Positions 50,234 through 57,639 of a stretch of 64,000 nt of DNA are shown one piece after another. This DNA comes from Rhodospirillales bacterium URHD0017 (GTDB taxonomy: Bacteria; Pseudomonadota; Alphaproteobacteria; Reyranellales; Reyranellaceae): positions 1-64,000 of the forward strand of contig FODP01000024.1 in assembly GCA_900110395.1 (NCBI GenBank), in the 5' to 3' direction. How positions within the stretch are numbered: the first letter of the stretch is position 1; every line of letters begins with the position of its first letter. The notes under the pieces were generated by a model. That model searched no databases and had not been told where the DNA came from. It saw only the letters and a program-made list of their open reading frames with translations. The translations under genes were made by a program, and so were the position numbers.

Positions 50234-51118
50234 ATGGCTGACAAGATCGGATTCATAGGCGTCGGCACCATGGGCGAGCCGATGTGCCGGAACCTCGCCC
50301 GCAAGAGCGGGCTGGACGTGCTGGCCGCCGACCGCGACGAGGCGCCGCTCGAGCGCCTGGCCGCCGACGGCGTGAAAAGAGCGTCGATTGACGAGATCGC
50401 GGCTGAGTGCCGGATCATCATGCTCTCCCTGCCGGGCGGCAAGGAAGTCGAGCAGGTCTGCATGGGCGAGGGCGGCTTGGTTTCCAAGGCCAAGCTCGGC
50501 TGGACGGTGATCGATCTCAGCACCTCGCCGACAAGCCTGGCGCGCCGGCTCTATGCCGAGTTCGAGGGCTGCGCCTCGGCCTTCGCCGACGCACCGGTGG
50601 CGCGCACGCGGCAGGCCGCGATCGACGGCACGCTGTCGATCATGGTCGGCGGCACCACGGAGTGCTTCGCCCGCATAGAACCCTTGCTGCGCTGCATGGC
50701 GAGCGAAGTGACTTATTGCGGTGAGGCGGGCAGCGGCCAGGCGGTCAAGATCCTGAACAACATGATCCTGTTCCAGACCGGCGTGGCGCTTGCCGAGGCG
50801 CTGGCCATCGCGCGCTCTCACGGCGTCGACGGCAAGGTGCTGTTCGAGACGCTGACCAAGGGCTCGGCCGATTCCTTTGCGCTGCGCAACCACGGCATGA
50901 AGGCGATGCTGCCGGGTGTCTTTCCCGAGCGCGCCTTCTCGGTGGAGTACGCACTGAAGGACCTGTCCTACGCCATCCAGATGGCCGAGGAGTGCGGCGT
51001 GCCGGCGTTGGGCGCCGACGTCGTGCGCGAGCTGATGGAACGCGCCGCCGAGCTCGGCCACGGCAAGGAATATTGGCCAGTGCTCGTGAAGGCGATCGAG
51101 GACGCGACTAAGAAATAG
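50234..51118 (+). CDS. NAD(P)-dependent oxidoreductase, 3-hydroxyisobutyrate dehydrogenase family
   Basis: The 294-residue protein starts with the Rossmann motif IGFIGVGTMGEPMCRNLARK. The family signature ITMLSLPGG-like block is IIIMLSLPGGKEVEQVC. The substrate loop with FADAPVARTRQAAIDGTLSI follows, then the catalytic Lys segment GSGQAVKILNNMILFQTGVA. It oxidises or reduces a beta-hydroxy acid with NAD(P). It is next to the DHCW cupin with one base between. The convergent lipoprotein gene overlaps its last 11 bases. Confidence 0.9.
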   Translation: MADKIGFIGVGTMGEPMCRNLARKSGLDVLAADRDEAPLERLAADGVKRASIDEIAAECRIIMLSLPGGKEVEQVCMGEGGLVSKAKLGWTVIDLSTSPTSLARRLYAEFEGCASAFADAPVARTRQAAIDGTLSIMVGGTTECFARIEPLLRCMASEVTYCGEAGSGQAVKILNNMILFQTGVALAEALAIARSHGVDGKVLFETLTKGSADSFALRNHGMKAMLPGVFPERAFSVEYALKDLSYAIQMAEECGVPALGADVVRELMERAAELGHGKEYWPVLVKAIEDATKK

Positions 51119-51425
51119 CCGTGTAGCCCTTGCCGCGCATGCAGTTGACGGCCAGCGTCTGCTCGGCCTGGGACTGACTGACCTCGTTGGACCGCTGCAC
51201 GGCACGCCGTTGGGGCGCGGAGCGCCAGTTCCAGAACGCGTCCGTATCGAACGCGAACGGCCGCCAGTCGGCGTAGAGGCGCATCATCTCCCGCATGGCC
51301 TCGCGCCGGCACTGTCGCAGATCGCTGTCGACCAGCGACTGGTCGACGCCGGGCTTCTGCCACCCCGTGGCCGTTCCGCAGGCCGATGACGCCAGCAGCG
51401 CCACGATTGCCAAGACTTTGCGCAT
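51108..51425 (-). CDS. Small lipoprotein
   Basis: From ATG 51425 the protein has 105 residues with a lipoprotein signal MRKVLAIVALLASSACGTAT. The mature part is charged and helical (DSDLRQCRREAMREMMRLYA, RAVQRSNEVSQSQAEQTLAV) with a Cys pair (QCRRE, NCMRGKGY) that may form a disulfide. No family is named. The position between two convergent-divergent genes gives no clear context. Confidence 0.7.
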   Translation of the reverse strand: MRKVLAIVALLASSACGTATGWQKPGVDQSLVDSDLRQCRREAMREMMRLYADWRPFAFDTDAFWNWRSAPQRRAVQRSNEVSQSQAEQTLAVNCMRGKGYTAIS

Positions 51426-51478
51426 CCCGATGGTATGGTCCATGCACCGCTGAACGTTGGGAAGGGGAGAAAGGTTCT

Positions 51479-53011
51479 ATGGCGCGGATCGCTGTGGGTG
51501 GATTCCAGCACGAGACCAATACATTCGCGCCGCAGCAGGCGACCTGGGAGGAGTTCGTACGCGCCGATGCCTGGCCGCCGCTGCTGCGCGGCCCGGAGAT
51601 GATCGCAGGCGTCGAAGGCTTCAACATCCCGATCGCGGGCGCCGTGAAGCGCCTGGCCGAGCTCGGCCACGAGGTCGTGCCGCTCGCCTGGGCGGCAGCG
51701 GCGCCAGCCTCCTACGTCACCGCGGACGCCTACGAGAAGATGTGGGCGCTGTTCGACGAGGACCTCGCCAAGCTCGGACCGTTCGATGCGATCTACCTCG
51801 ACCTGCACGGCGCCATGGTGGCGGAGAACACCGAGGACGGCGAAGGCGAGCTTCTGAAGCGCATCCGGACCATCGTCGGCGGCGCCATGCCGATCGTGGC
51901 GAGCCTCGACTATCACGCCAACCTCACGCCCGACATGGCGAGCCTCGCCACGGCCCTGGTCGGCTACCGCACCTATCCGCACATCGACATGGCTGTGACC
52001 GGCAAGCGCGCCGCCGAGCTTCTGGACCGCCTGCTGAAAGAGAAGCGGCCGGTCTATCGCGCCTACCGCCAGCTCGACTTTCTCATCCCGCTGGTCTGGC
52101 AGTGCACCTTCATCGAGCCGGCCAAAAGCATCTTCGACCTCGTCGGCGAACTCGAAGCCGGCGAGAAGAGCCACAACCAGGGCATCGTCAGCGTCACCCA
52201 CACGCCGGGCTTCCCGCCCGCCGACATCGCCCAGTGCGGCCCGGCGCTGGTCGTCTACGGTCACGACAAGGAAGCGGTCGAAGCGGCAGCCGACAAGCTT
52301 GCCCAGACCGTGAAGGCGCAGGAGCGGGCCTTCGCCGGCGAGCTGCTCGATCCCGACGCCGCGGCATTGCGCGCCATCGAGCTCGCGAAGAACGCCAGGA
52401 AGCCGATCGTTCTCGCCGACGTGCAGGACAATCCCGGCGCCGGCGGCACCTCGGACACGGTCGGGCTGCTCGCTGCCCTGATGCGCCACAAGGCCAAGGG
52501 CGCGGTGATCGGCATGATCGTCGACGAGGAGGCCGCGAAGGAGGCCGTCGCGACGGGCGAGGGCAACGTCATGCATCGCGGCATTGGCGCCGTCGTGGGC
52601 TATGCCAGCGAGAAGCCGGTCGTCGCCGACTGGCGCGTGGTCAAGGTGGGCGAGGGCAAGTTCACCGGCACCGGCCCGTTCTACGGCGGCGCGAGGTTCC
52701 AGATCGGGCCGATGGCACTCGTCACCGATGAGGCGAGCGGCGTGTCGGCCGTGCTTGCCAGCAAGCGCATCCAGGCCGCCGACCAGGAGATGTTCCGCCA
52801 TGTCGGCGTCGAGCCGTCCCAGGTGCCGATCCTCGGCCTGAAATCGACGGTGCATTTCCGCGCCGACTTCCAGCCGATCGCCGAGACCATCCTGGTCGTG
52901 CAGTCACCCGGTGCGCACATCACCGATCCGATGGAGATGCCCTACAAGCACCTGCGCAAGGGCATCAAGCTCAAGCCGATGGGGCCGGTGTGGAACGGAA
53001 AGCAGGCCTGA
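51479..53011 (+). CDS. M81-family metallopeptidase, MlrC-like
   Basis: The 510-residue protein opens MARIAVGGFQHETNTFAPQQ, the signature of microcystinase C (MlrC). The central DLHGAMVAENTEDGEGELLK and the DYHANLTPDM motif hold the metal-binding Asp and His. The C-terminal MlrC_C domain has VLADVQDNPGAGGTSDTVGL. It hydrolyses small peptides or amides; MlrC itself cleaves linear microcystin products, but most homologues have unknown substrates. AAGGGGAGAAAGG precedes the ATG. Its 3' end overlaps the MFS gene by 41 bases. Confidence 0.9.
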   Translation: MARIAVGGFQHETNTFAPQQATWEEFVRADAWPPLLRGPEMIAGVEGFNIPIAGAVKRLAELGHEVVPLAWAAAAPASYVTADAYEKMWALFDEDLAKLGPFDAIYLDLHGAMVAENTEDGEGELLKRIRTIVGGAMPIVASLDYHANLTPDMASLATALVGYRTYPHIDMAVTGKRAAELLDRLLKEKRPVYRAYRQLDFLIPLVWQCTFIEPAKSIFDLVGELEAGEKSHNQGIVSVTHTPGFPPADIAQCGPALVVYGHDKEAVEAAADKLAQTVKAQERAFAGELLDPDAAALRAIELAKNARKPIVLADVQDNPGAGGTSDTVGLLAALMRHKAKGAVIGMIVDEEAAKEAVATGEGNVMHRGIGAVVGYASEKPVVADWRVVKVGEGKFTGTGPFYGGARFQIGPMALVTDEASGVSAVLASKRIQAADQEMFRHVGVEPSQVPILGLKSTVHFRADFQPIAETILVVQSPGAHITDPMEMPYKHLRKGIKLKPMGPVWNGKQA

Positions 53012-54158
53012 GCGCCCACACCATCGGTACAGTGGTGAGCGCGATGCAGGCTACGACGACGAGCGCGAACTGCAGGCTCGTCGCGTCGCCCAGAAGTCCG
53101 GCGAGGAACGGGCCGGTGGCGCCGGCGACCGAGCCGCCGGTGTAGAAGATCGCGAAGGCGTGCGTGCGCTTCTCCGCGCTGACGAACTCCGGCACTGTGC
53201 CGTAGAGCACCGACGACGTGCCGTTCAGCATCAGTCCGACCAGCGGCAGCAGCACCAGCGCGAATGGCAGCGACAACGGCAAAAGCAGCAAGATCAGCGC
53301 CGTCGTCGCTGCCTCGGTCAGGATCACCGACGGCACGACGCCGAGCTTCTCGCCGACCCAGCCCATGACCAGCTTGCCCGTCGCGCCACCCGCGAACAGC
53401 AGCGACAGGCCAAGGCCGATCGTCGGCAGGTCGGCGCCTTTGTCGCGCAGCAGGAAGGGCAGGAAGATCAGGAAGCCGGTGCGCACCAGGTCATCGGCGA
53501 TGTGGATGGCGAACAGGAGCCAGTAAGCGCATGGCCGGTCCTGGCCTGCCGTCGCCTTGCCTTCGTCGCCCTTGTTGTGCAGCGGCACGGGCTTCAGCGA
53601 GGCGAGGATGACGCCGGCGCCCAGCACCGCGAGGGCGGCAATGACGATCAGCGCCTGTTGCCAGCCCAACGATGCGGCGATCAAGGCGAAGAAGGCCGGC
53701 AGCGCCACCTTGCCCAGATCGCCGGTGAAATTGTAGGTGCCGAGCGCGGTGCGCGAGCGCAGGCCGGAGTAGGCGGCCGATACCAGGCTCGATCCGATCG
53801 GATGTTGCGTGCTGCCGCCCAGCCCCGCCAGCAGCAGGCCGACGACCACGCCGTAGAGTGATCCGGTGAGGCCCGCCAGCCCATAGCCGACAGCGATCAG
53901 CGTCGTACCGATCGCCAGGACCTTCACACCGCCGAAACGAAGAGCGAGTTTGCCTGAGGGAATCTGCCCGACGGCCATGGCGCTCGAATAGACGGTCTTG
54001 AGGGCCCCAATGGCTGCGTAGGTCAATCCAAACTGCGCCTGCAGCAACGGATAGAGCACGTTCAGAAGGTCGGTGAACCCGTCGTGCAGCGCATGCGCCC
54101 CGCCACACACGGTGAGCGTCCGGCGGGGTGAAACGGAGGGAGTGACGGCGACTGTCAT
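52971..54158 (-). CDS. MFS transporter, fosmidomycin-resistance-like
   Basis: The 395-residue protein has twelve helices. The opening CGGAHALHDGFTDLLNVLYP and LLQAQFGLTYAAIGALKTVY, and the motif GLRSRTALGTYNFTGDLGK, are typical of the Fsr-like subgroup. It is predicted to export drugs or metabolites by proton antiport. No regulator is adjacent. Its last 41 bases overlap the convergent MlrC gene end. Confidence 0.88.
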   Translation of the reverse strand: MTVAVTPSVSPRRTLTVCGGAHALHDGFTDLLNVLYPLLQAQFGLTYAAIGALKTVYSSAMAVGQIPSGKLALRFGGVKVLAIGTTLIAVGYGLAGLTGSLYGVVVGLLLAGLGGSTQHPIGSSLVSAAYSGLRSRTALGTYNFTGDLGKVALPAFFALIAASLGWQQALIVIAALAVLGAGVILASLKPVPLHNKGDEGKATAGQDRPCAYWLLFAIHIADDLVRTGFLIFLPFLLRDKGADLPTIGLGLSLLFAGGATGKLVMGWVGEKLGVVPSVILTEAATTALILLLLPLSLPFALVLLPLVGLMLNGTSSVLYGTVPEFVSAEKRTHAFAIFYTGGSVAGATGPFLAGLLGDATSLQFALVVVACIALTTVPMVWALRPAFRSTPAPSA

Positions 54159-54173
54159 CTCGCTGTCACATTA

Positions 54174-54674
54174 CTACCGACCGGGCATCGCCTTGAACCA
54201 AAAACCGATCTGCTGCTGAAAATCGTTCTCGGCGAAGGTCGTATCGGTGATCACGGAAGGCTTGCCGTTGCGCGGATAGCGCACACTTGCAAGCCGTGTG
54301 AACTTGGTGTCGCTGAGATGCAGCAGCAGCACGTCGCCCTGGCGCCGCATGAAGATCAGGTCGTGGATCTGGCGGATGTTGGTGAGGCTCACCACGAAGC
54401 GGCTCTCGCCTTCCTCCTGCGCGATCTGGCGCACCGGGATGTCGCGGCCCTGGTTGGTGATGTCCATCAGCGCCAACGCCTCGGGCGCCATCATGTTGTC
54501 CTTGCCGCTCTTCTGGATCCACGCCACCAGCCGGTCGCCACGCCATGACAACGTATTGCGCGGCAGGCTCTGGTTTTGTCCGAACAGGCTCGAGGTCGTG
54601 CAGGCACCCGCGGGCAGGGTAAGGGCGGCGAGAAGGAGGGCTCGTCGCGCCAGTACGCTCTTGTTGTTGCTCAA
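54174..54674 (-). CDS. Lipoprotein of unknown function
   Basis: The start is TTG 54674, which overlaps the hisI stop as TTGA. The 166-residue protein has the signal LARRALLLAALTLPAGACTT, with lipobox AGAC and twin Arg. The mature part includes WRGDRLVAWIQKSGKDNMMA, RQIHDLIFMRRQGDVLLLHL and QQQIGFWFKAMPG. No family is recognised. Coupling to hisI seems to be by position only. Confidence 0.65.
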   Translation of the reverse strand: MSNNKSVLARRALLLAALTLPAGACTTSSLFGQNQSLPRNTLSWRGDRLVAWIQKSGKDNMMAPEALALMDITNQGRDIPVRQIAQEEGESRFVVSLTNIRQIHDLIFMRRQGDVLLLHLSDTKFTRLASVRYPRNGKPSVITDTTFAENDFQQQIGFWFKAMPGR

Positions 54675-55102
54675 CCTTGATCCTTCCCGAGCTTGTCCAT
54701 GTTGACCATCACGGGGGCGATGGTCTCGAGTGCGCCGTCGCGGATGGCGCGGAAGAAGCAGTTGTGGCGTCCGGTATGGCAGGCGACGCCCGTCTGGTCG
54801 ACCAGCACCAGCAGCGTGTCTCCGTCGCAGTCGATCCTGAGATCGACCAGCGTCTGGATGTGACCCGACGTGTCGCCCTTGCGCCACGGCGCCTTGCGCG
54901 AGCGCGACCAGTAGCAGACGCGGCCGGTGCGCATTGTCTCGGCGACGGCGTCGCGGTCCATCCAGGCCATCATCAGTATTTCGCCCGTGTCGTGCTGCTG
55001 GGCGATGGCCGGGACCAGGCCCTGCGAATCGAACTGAATGGCGGCCACCGCCTTGTCGATGGCAGCCGGCAGATATGTCGTCGGGACGACGCTGCTGGAC
55101 AT
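54671..55102 (-). CDS. hisI: Phosphoribosyl-AMP cyclohydrolase
   Basis: The 143-residue protein carries the HisI signature: ILMMAWMDRDAVAETMRTGR, VCYWSRSRKAPWRKGDTSGH, DCDGDTLLVLVDQTGVACHT and GRHNCFFRAI. The Cys and Asp residues bind the zinc and magnesium. It opens the adenine ring in the third step of histidine synthesis. It lacks the HisE domain, as is usual in alphaproteobacteria. ATG 55102 is chosen by family length. Confidence 0.93.
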   Translation of the reverse strand: MSSSVVPTTYLPAAIDKAVAAIQFDSQGLVPAIAQQHDTGEILMMAWMDRDAVAETMRTGRVCYWSRSRKAPWRKGDTSGHIQTLVDLRIDCDGDTLLVLVDQTGVACHTGRHNCFFRAIRDGALETIAPVMVNMDKLGKDQG

Positions 55103-55176
55103 GAGTGCGTGCCTTGGCCTGCGAAGGGAAGGGGGCGTATAATTGCCCGACATCAGCTTGGCAAATCGGGAACCGC

Positions 55177-55659
55177 GTGAAGAAGACCGCCAAAGCCTCG
55201 GCGCACGGCCACGACCACAAGCATTGCATCGAGGACGCCGTGGCGGCGGCCGAGAAGCTGTGCGCGGAAAAGGACCTGCGCTTCACGCCCCTGCGGCGCC
55301 GCGTGCTCGAGCTCGTGTGGTCGAGCCACAAGCCGGTCGGCGCCTATGCCCTGCTCGACGGGCTGCGCAACGAGGAGCTGGGCTCGGCCCCGCCGACGGT
55401 CTACCGCGCGCTCGACTTCCTGATCGACAACGGCCTGATCCACCGCATCGAGCGCATGAACGCCTTTGTCGGCTGCAGCCATCCCGGTGAGGCGCACCGC
55501 GGCTTCTTCCTCATTTGCGGAGACTGCGGCAACGCCGAGGAGTTGCACAGCGAGGGCCTGGCCGACACCATCGCCGCCAGCGCCAACCGCCGCGGCTTCG
55601 CCGCGCGCGACATGACCCTGGAAGTCATGGGCACCTGCGCCGACTGCCGGCGCGCCTGA
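55177..55659 (+). CDS. zur: Fur-family regulator, Zur-like
   Basis: The 160-residue protein starts at GTG 55177. An unusual His-rich start (AHGHDHKHC, residues 9-17) precedes the winged helix (LRFTPLRRRVLELVWSSHKP, SAPPTVYRALDFLIDNGLIH). The two zinc-holding pairs are CGDC (114-117) and CADC (154-157). The FLIDNGLIHRIERMNAFVGC phrase is typical of Zur and not of Fur. It represses zinc uptake genes when zinc is enough. It ends six bases from the convergent RiPP precursor gene. Confidence 0.85.
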   Translation: MKKTAKASAHGHDHKHCIEDAVAAAEKLCAEKDLRFTPLRRRVLELVWSSHKPVGAYALLDGLRNEELGSAPPTVYRALDFLIDNGLIHRIERMNAFVGCSHPGEAHRGFFLICGDCGNAEELHSEGLADTIAASANRRGFAARDMTLEVMGTCADCRRA

Positions 55660-55665
55660 CGCCGA

Positions 55666-55944
55666 CTAAAACGGCGGCCGGCAGGTACGGCAGCAGTCGG
55701 CGACGGCGCCCGCGACCTTGTCGAGCGCTTCGTCGGTGAGTGTCTCGCTGGGCTTGGCCGGCAGCACGAAGTGGAAGTGCGTGCCTGTATCCTCGACGAC
55801 CTTCACCATCACACCGGCAGGAATGCTGACGCCCGCCTGGCGTAGCGTGCCCTGCGGGTCGGCGAGCAGCTTCGCCTTGAAGGAGGGATCGCGCCACGCC
55901 TTGGCGATGATCTTGCCGTAGGCCGAAGCCTTGTCCTGTTCCAT
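55666..55944 (-). CDS. NHLP-type RiPP precursor 1 (Cys-rich core)
   Basis: A 92-residue peptide. The leader (about 1-78) resembles the nitrile hydratase alpha subunit: YGKIIAKAWRDPSFKAKLLA, LRQAGVSIPAGVMVKVVEDT, THFHFVLPAKPS and LTDEALDKVAG. The C-terminal core after that is short and holds three Cys: AVADCCRTCRPPF. This would be the part turned into thiazoles by the YcaO enzyme. ATG 55944 is one base after the stop of precursor 2; GTG 55953 or 55956, by analogy with precursor 2, is an alternative. The leader DNA is almost identical to that of precursor 2. Confidence 0.8.
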   Translation of the reverse strand: MEQDKASAYGKIIAKAWRDPSFKAKLLADPQGTLRQAGVSIPAGVMVKVVEDTGTHFHFVLPAKPSETLTDEALDKVAGAVADCCRTCRPPF

Positions 55945-55945
55945 G

Positions 55946-56269
55946 TCATTCACCACGATCCATGTAACAACAAAAACCAGGTTGAGTGGCACCGCAGGGG
56001 CCGGACGGGCCGGCTCCGGCTCCGGCAGCGTGGTCGAGCTGTTCATCGGACAGCGCGCCAGATGGCTTGGTTGGCAACACCAAGTGGAAATGCGTGCTCG
56101 TGTTCTCGACGACCTTCACCGTCACACCGGCAGGAAGGCTGACGCCCGCCTGGCGTAGCGTGCCTTGCGGGTCGGCGAGCAGCTTCGCCTTGAAGGAGGG
56201 ATCGCGCCACGCCTTGGCGATGATCTTGCCGTAGGCCGAAGCCTTGTCCTGTTCCTTGTCATTCACCAC
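55946..56269 (-). CDS. NHLP-type RiPP precursor 2 (Gly/Cys core)
   Basis: A 107-residue peptide that starts with GTG 56269 or 56266, since the ATG of the sister copy is AAG here. The leader repeats that of precursor 1 with few changes (AYGKIIAKAWRDPSFKAKLL, VKVVENTSTHFHLVLPTKPS). The core after DHAAG is AGAGPSGPCGATQPGFCCYM plus DRGE. It has three Cys, one Thr and one Ser as possible sites of ring formation. The two genes are a recent tandem duplication whose cores have diverged fully. Confidence 0.78.
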   Translation of the reverse strand: MVNDKEQDKASAYGKIIAKAWRDPSFKAKLLADPQGTLRQAGVSLPAGVTVKVVENTSTHFHLVLPTKPSGALSDEQLDHAAGAGAGPSGPCGATQPGFCCYMDRGE

Positions 56270-56278
56270 GATAAGTCA

Positions 56279-56365
56279 CCACCGTAAGAGGAGCTTGAGT
56301 GAGACCGCAGGGGGCGCGCCAGATGGCTTGGCTGCAACACCAAGTGAAAATGCGTGCTTCGCCAG
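56279..56365 (-). pseudogene. Fragment of an NHLP precursor gene
   Basis: On the minus strand this segment reads STHFHLVLQPSHLARPL, then loses sense. It matches STHFHLVLPTKPSGALS of precursor 2, and its DNA shares the CGCCAGATGGCTTGG block. It is therefore a truncated copy from the same duplication process. No start codon or complete leader is present. Confidence 0.6.
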
Positions 56366-56366
56366 A

Positions 56367-56678
56367 TCACGATGGGCTGTTCTGGGTCATGCCGATCTTC
56401 GTGTACTTGCCGCTTCCAATGGTCTGCGTTCCGGCGGCGACCTTGTCGAGCGCCTCGTCGGAGAGCTGGCCAGTGGGCTTGGGTGGCAGCACGAAGTGCA
56501 GGTGCGTGGTCGTGTCTTCCAACACTTTCACCGTGACGCCGGCCGGGATGGCCACGCCGGCGTCCGCGAGGATCGCTCGCGGATCGGCGATCAGCTTCGC
56601 CTTGAAGGCCGGTTCGCGCCACGCCTTGGCGATGACCTTGCCGTACTGTGCCGGCGTACTTGGGCCCCCGTCGCTCAT
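56367..56678 (-). CDS. NHLP-type RiPP precursor 3 (Cys-free core)
   Basis: A 103-residue peptide starting MSDGGPSTPAQYGKVIAKAW at ATG 56678, with AAGGATC upstream. The leader has REPAFKAKLIADPRAILADA, GVTVKVLEDTTTHLHFVLPP and LSDEALDKVAAG. The core, TQTIGSGKYTKIGMTQNSPS, has no Cys but has Thr and Ser. If modified by the YcaO enzyme it would give oxazolines or remain unmodified. This sets it apart from the other four. Confidence 0.78.
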   Translation of the reverse strand: MSDGGPSTPAQYGKVIAKAWREPAFKAKLIADPRAILADAGVAIPAGVTVKVLEDTTTHLHFVLPPKPTGQLSDEALDKVAAGTQTIGSGKYTKIGMTQNSPS

Positions 56679-56850
56679 GGCATGATCCTTCGGCTGAAAA
56701 CACGGCGGTCGCCGGTTTTCAGAAGCAGACTGACTCTCCCGGACCAAAAGCATCCCAGAGTTCCCGGGCGCAGGCAATTCAGATTTTCATCTGTCCGCCA
56801 GCGCTTCCTTCACCGCCTATGTCGTTTCACCGTGCGCGACACGACGAACC

Positions 56851-57147
56851 CTATCGATTGCGAATGGGGTGCGGGTCGGCGACGTCCACGCAGGTTCCGC
56901 CGGCGGCCTTTTCGAGCGCCTCATCGGAGAGTGCGCCGAGCGGCTTGGGCGGCAGAACAACATGGACGAGCGTGGCGGCATCTTCCACGACTGTCACCGT
57001 GACGCCCGCCGGTGGCGCCGCACCCGCCGCCTTGAGCGTCGTCAGCGGGTCGGCCATCAGCTTGGCCTTGAAGTCCGGCTCGCGCCACGCCCGAGCAACG
57101 ATCCTGGCCCAGGCCGCCGCCCGGTTTTTGCGGTTGTCGTCAGCCAT
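56851..57147 (-). CDS. NHLP-type RiPP precursor 4 (one-Cys core)
   Basis: A 98-residue peptide starting MADDNRKNRAAAWARIVARA at ATG 57147, after GGGGGGAATT. The leader shows WREPDFKAKLMADPLTTLKA, GVTVTVVEDAATLVHVVLPP and LSDEALEKAAGG. The core TCVDVADPHPIRNR is the shortest apart from precursor 1 and holds one Thr-Cys pair straight after the Gly-Gly. It starts 17 bases after the stop of precursor 5. Confidence 0.8.
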   Translation of the reverse strand: MADDNRKNRAAAWARIVARAWREPDFKAKLMADPLTTLKAAGAAPPAGVTVTVVEDAATLVHVVLPPKPLGALSDEALEKAAGGTCVDVADPHPIRNR

Positions 57148-57164
57148 GGAGAATTCCCCCCGGA

Positions 57165-57488
57165 CTAGCCGTTGTAATGGCCGGTGACGCCGTCGTCCTT
57201 GCTGCAATGCAAGACCTGGCTCTGGCCCCGGTAGCAGGCGCCGCCGGCAACATGGTCGAGGGCCTCTTCCGAGAGTGCGCCGGTCGGCTTGGGCGGCAGC
57301 ACGAGATGAAAGTGCGTCGCGGTGTCCTCGACCACTCGCACGGTGACATCGGCCGGGAACGTCACCCCGGCTTCCTTCAGAACGGCCTTGGGATCGGCAG
57401 CCAGCTTTGCCTTGAACGCCGGATCGCGCCACGCCCTGGCAATGACCTTGCCGAGAAGTGCCGGCTTCTGACGCTCTGTATCGCTCAT
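57165..57488 (-). CDS. NHLP-type RiPP precursor 5 (two-Cys core)
   Basis: A 107-residue peptide starting MSDTERQKPALLGKVIARAW at ATG 57488, with CCGGAGG upstream. The leader has RDPAFKAKLAADPKAVLKEA, GVTFPADVTVRVVEDTATHF, HLVLPPKPTGALSEEALDHV and AGG. The core is ACYRGQSQVLHCSKDDGVTG plus HYNG, with two Cys, two Ser, one Thr and two His. It is the first gene of the minus-strand precursor series and faces the ycaO gene across a 151-base promoter region. Confidence 0.82.
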   Translation of the reverse strand: MSDTERQKPALLGKVIARAWRDPAFKAKLAADPKAVLKEAGVTFPADVTVRVVEDTATHFHLVLPPKPTGALSEEALDHVAGGACYRGQSQVLHCSKDDGVTGHYNG

Positions 57489-57596
57489 GAGATGATCCTC
57501 CGGGCCAACCGCCCGGCTTGGCATGGTGCCCAGAGTTCCACGGCGCGGGCAATCCGCATTTTCGTCGGCCAGGAAAGCCTTTCTTCCGGGCCAGTG

Positions 57597-57612
57597 TGCA
57601 AGAATACTTGCA
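57597..57612. promoter_or_regulatory. Inverted repeat in the divergent RiPP promoter region
   Basis: TGCAAG-AATA-CTTGCA is a perfect 6-4-6 inverted repeat, 28 bases before the ycaO start and about 110 before the first precursor start. It is the only clear palindrome in the 151-base region between the two arms of the cluster, so it is a candidate operator for both. Confidence 0.45.
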
Positions 57613-57639
57613 GCTCCACTTTCCCCGAAAGCTTCTGGC

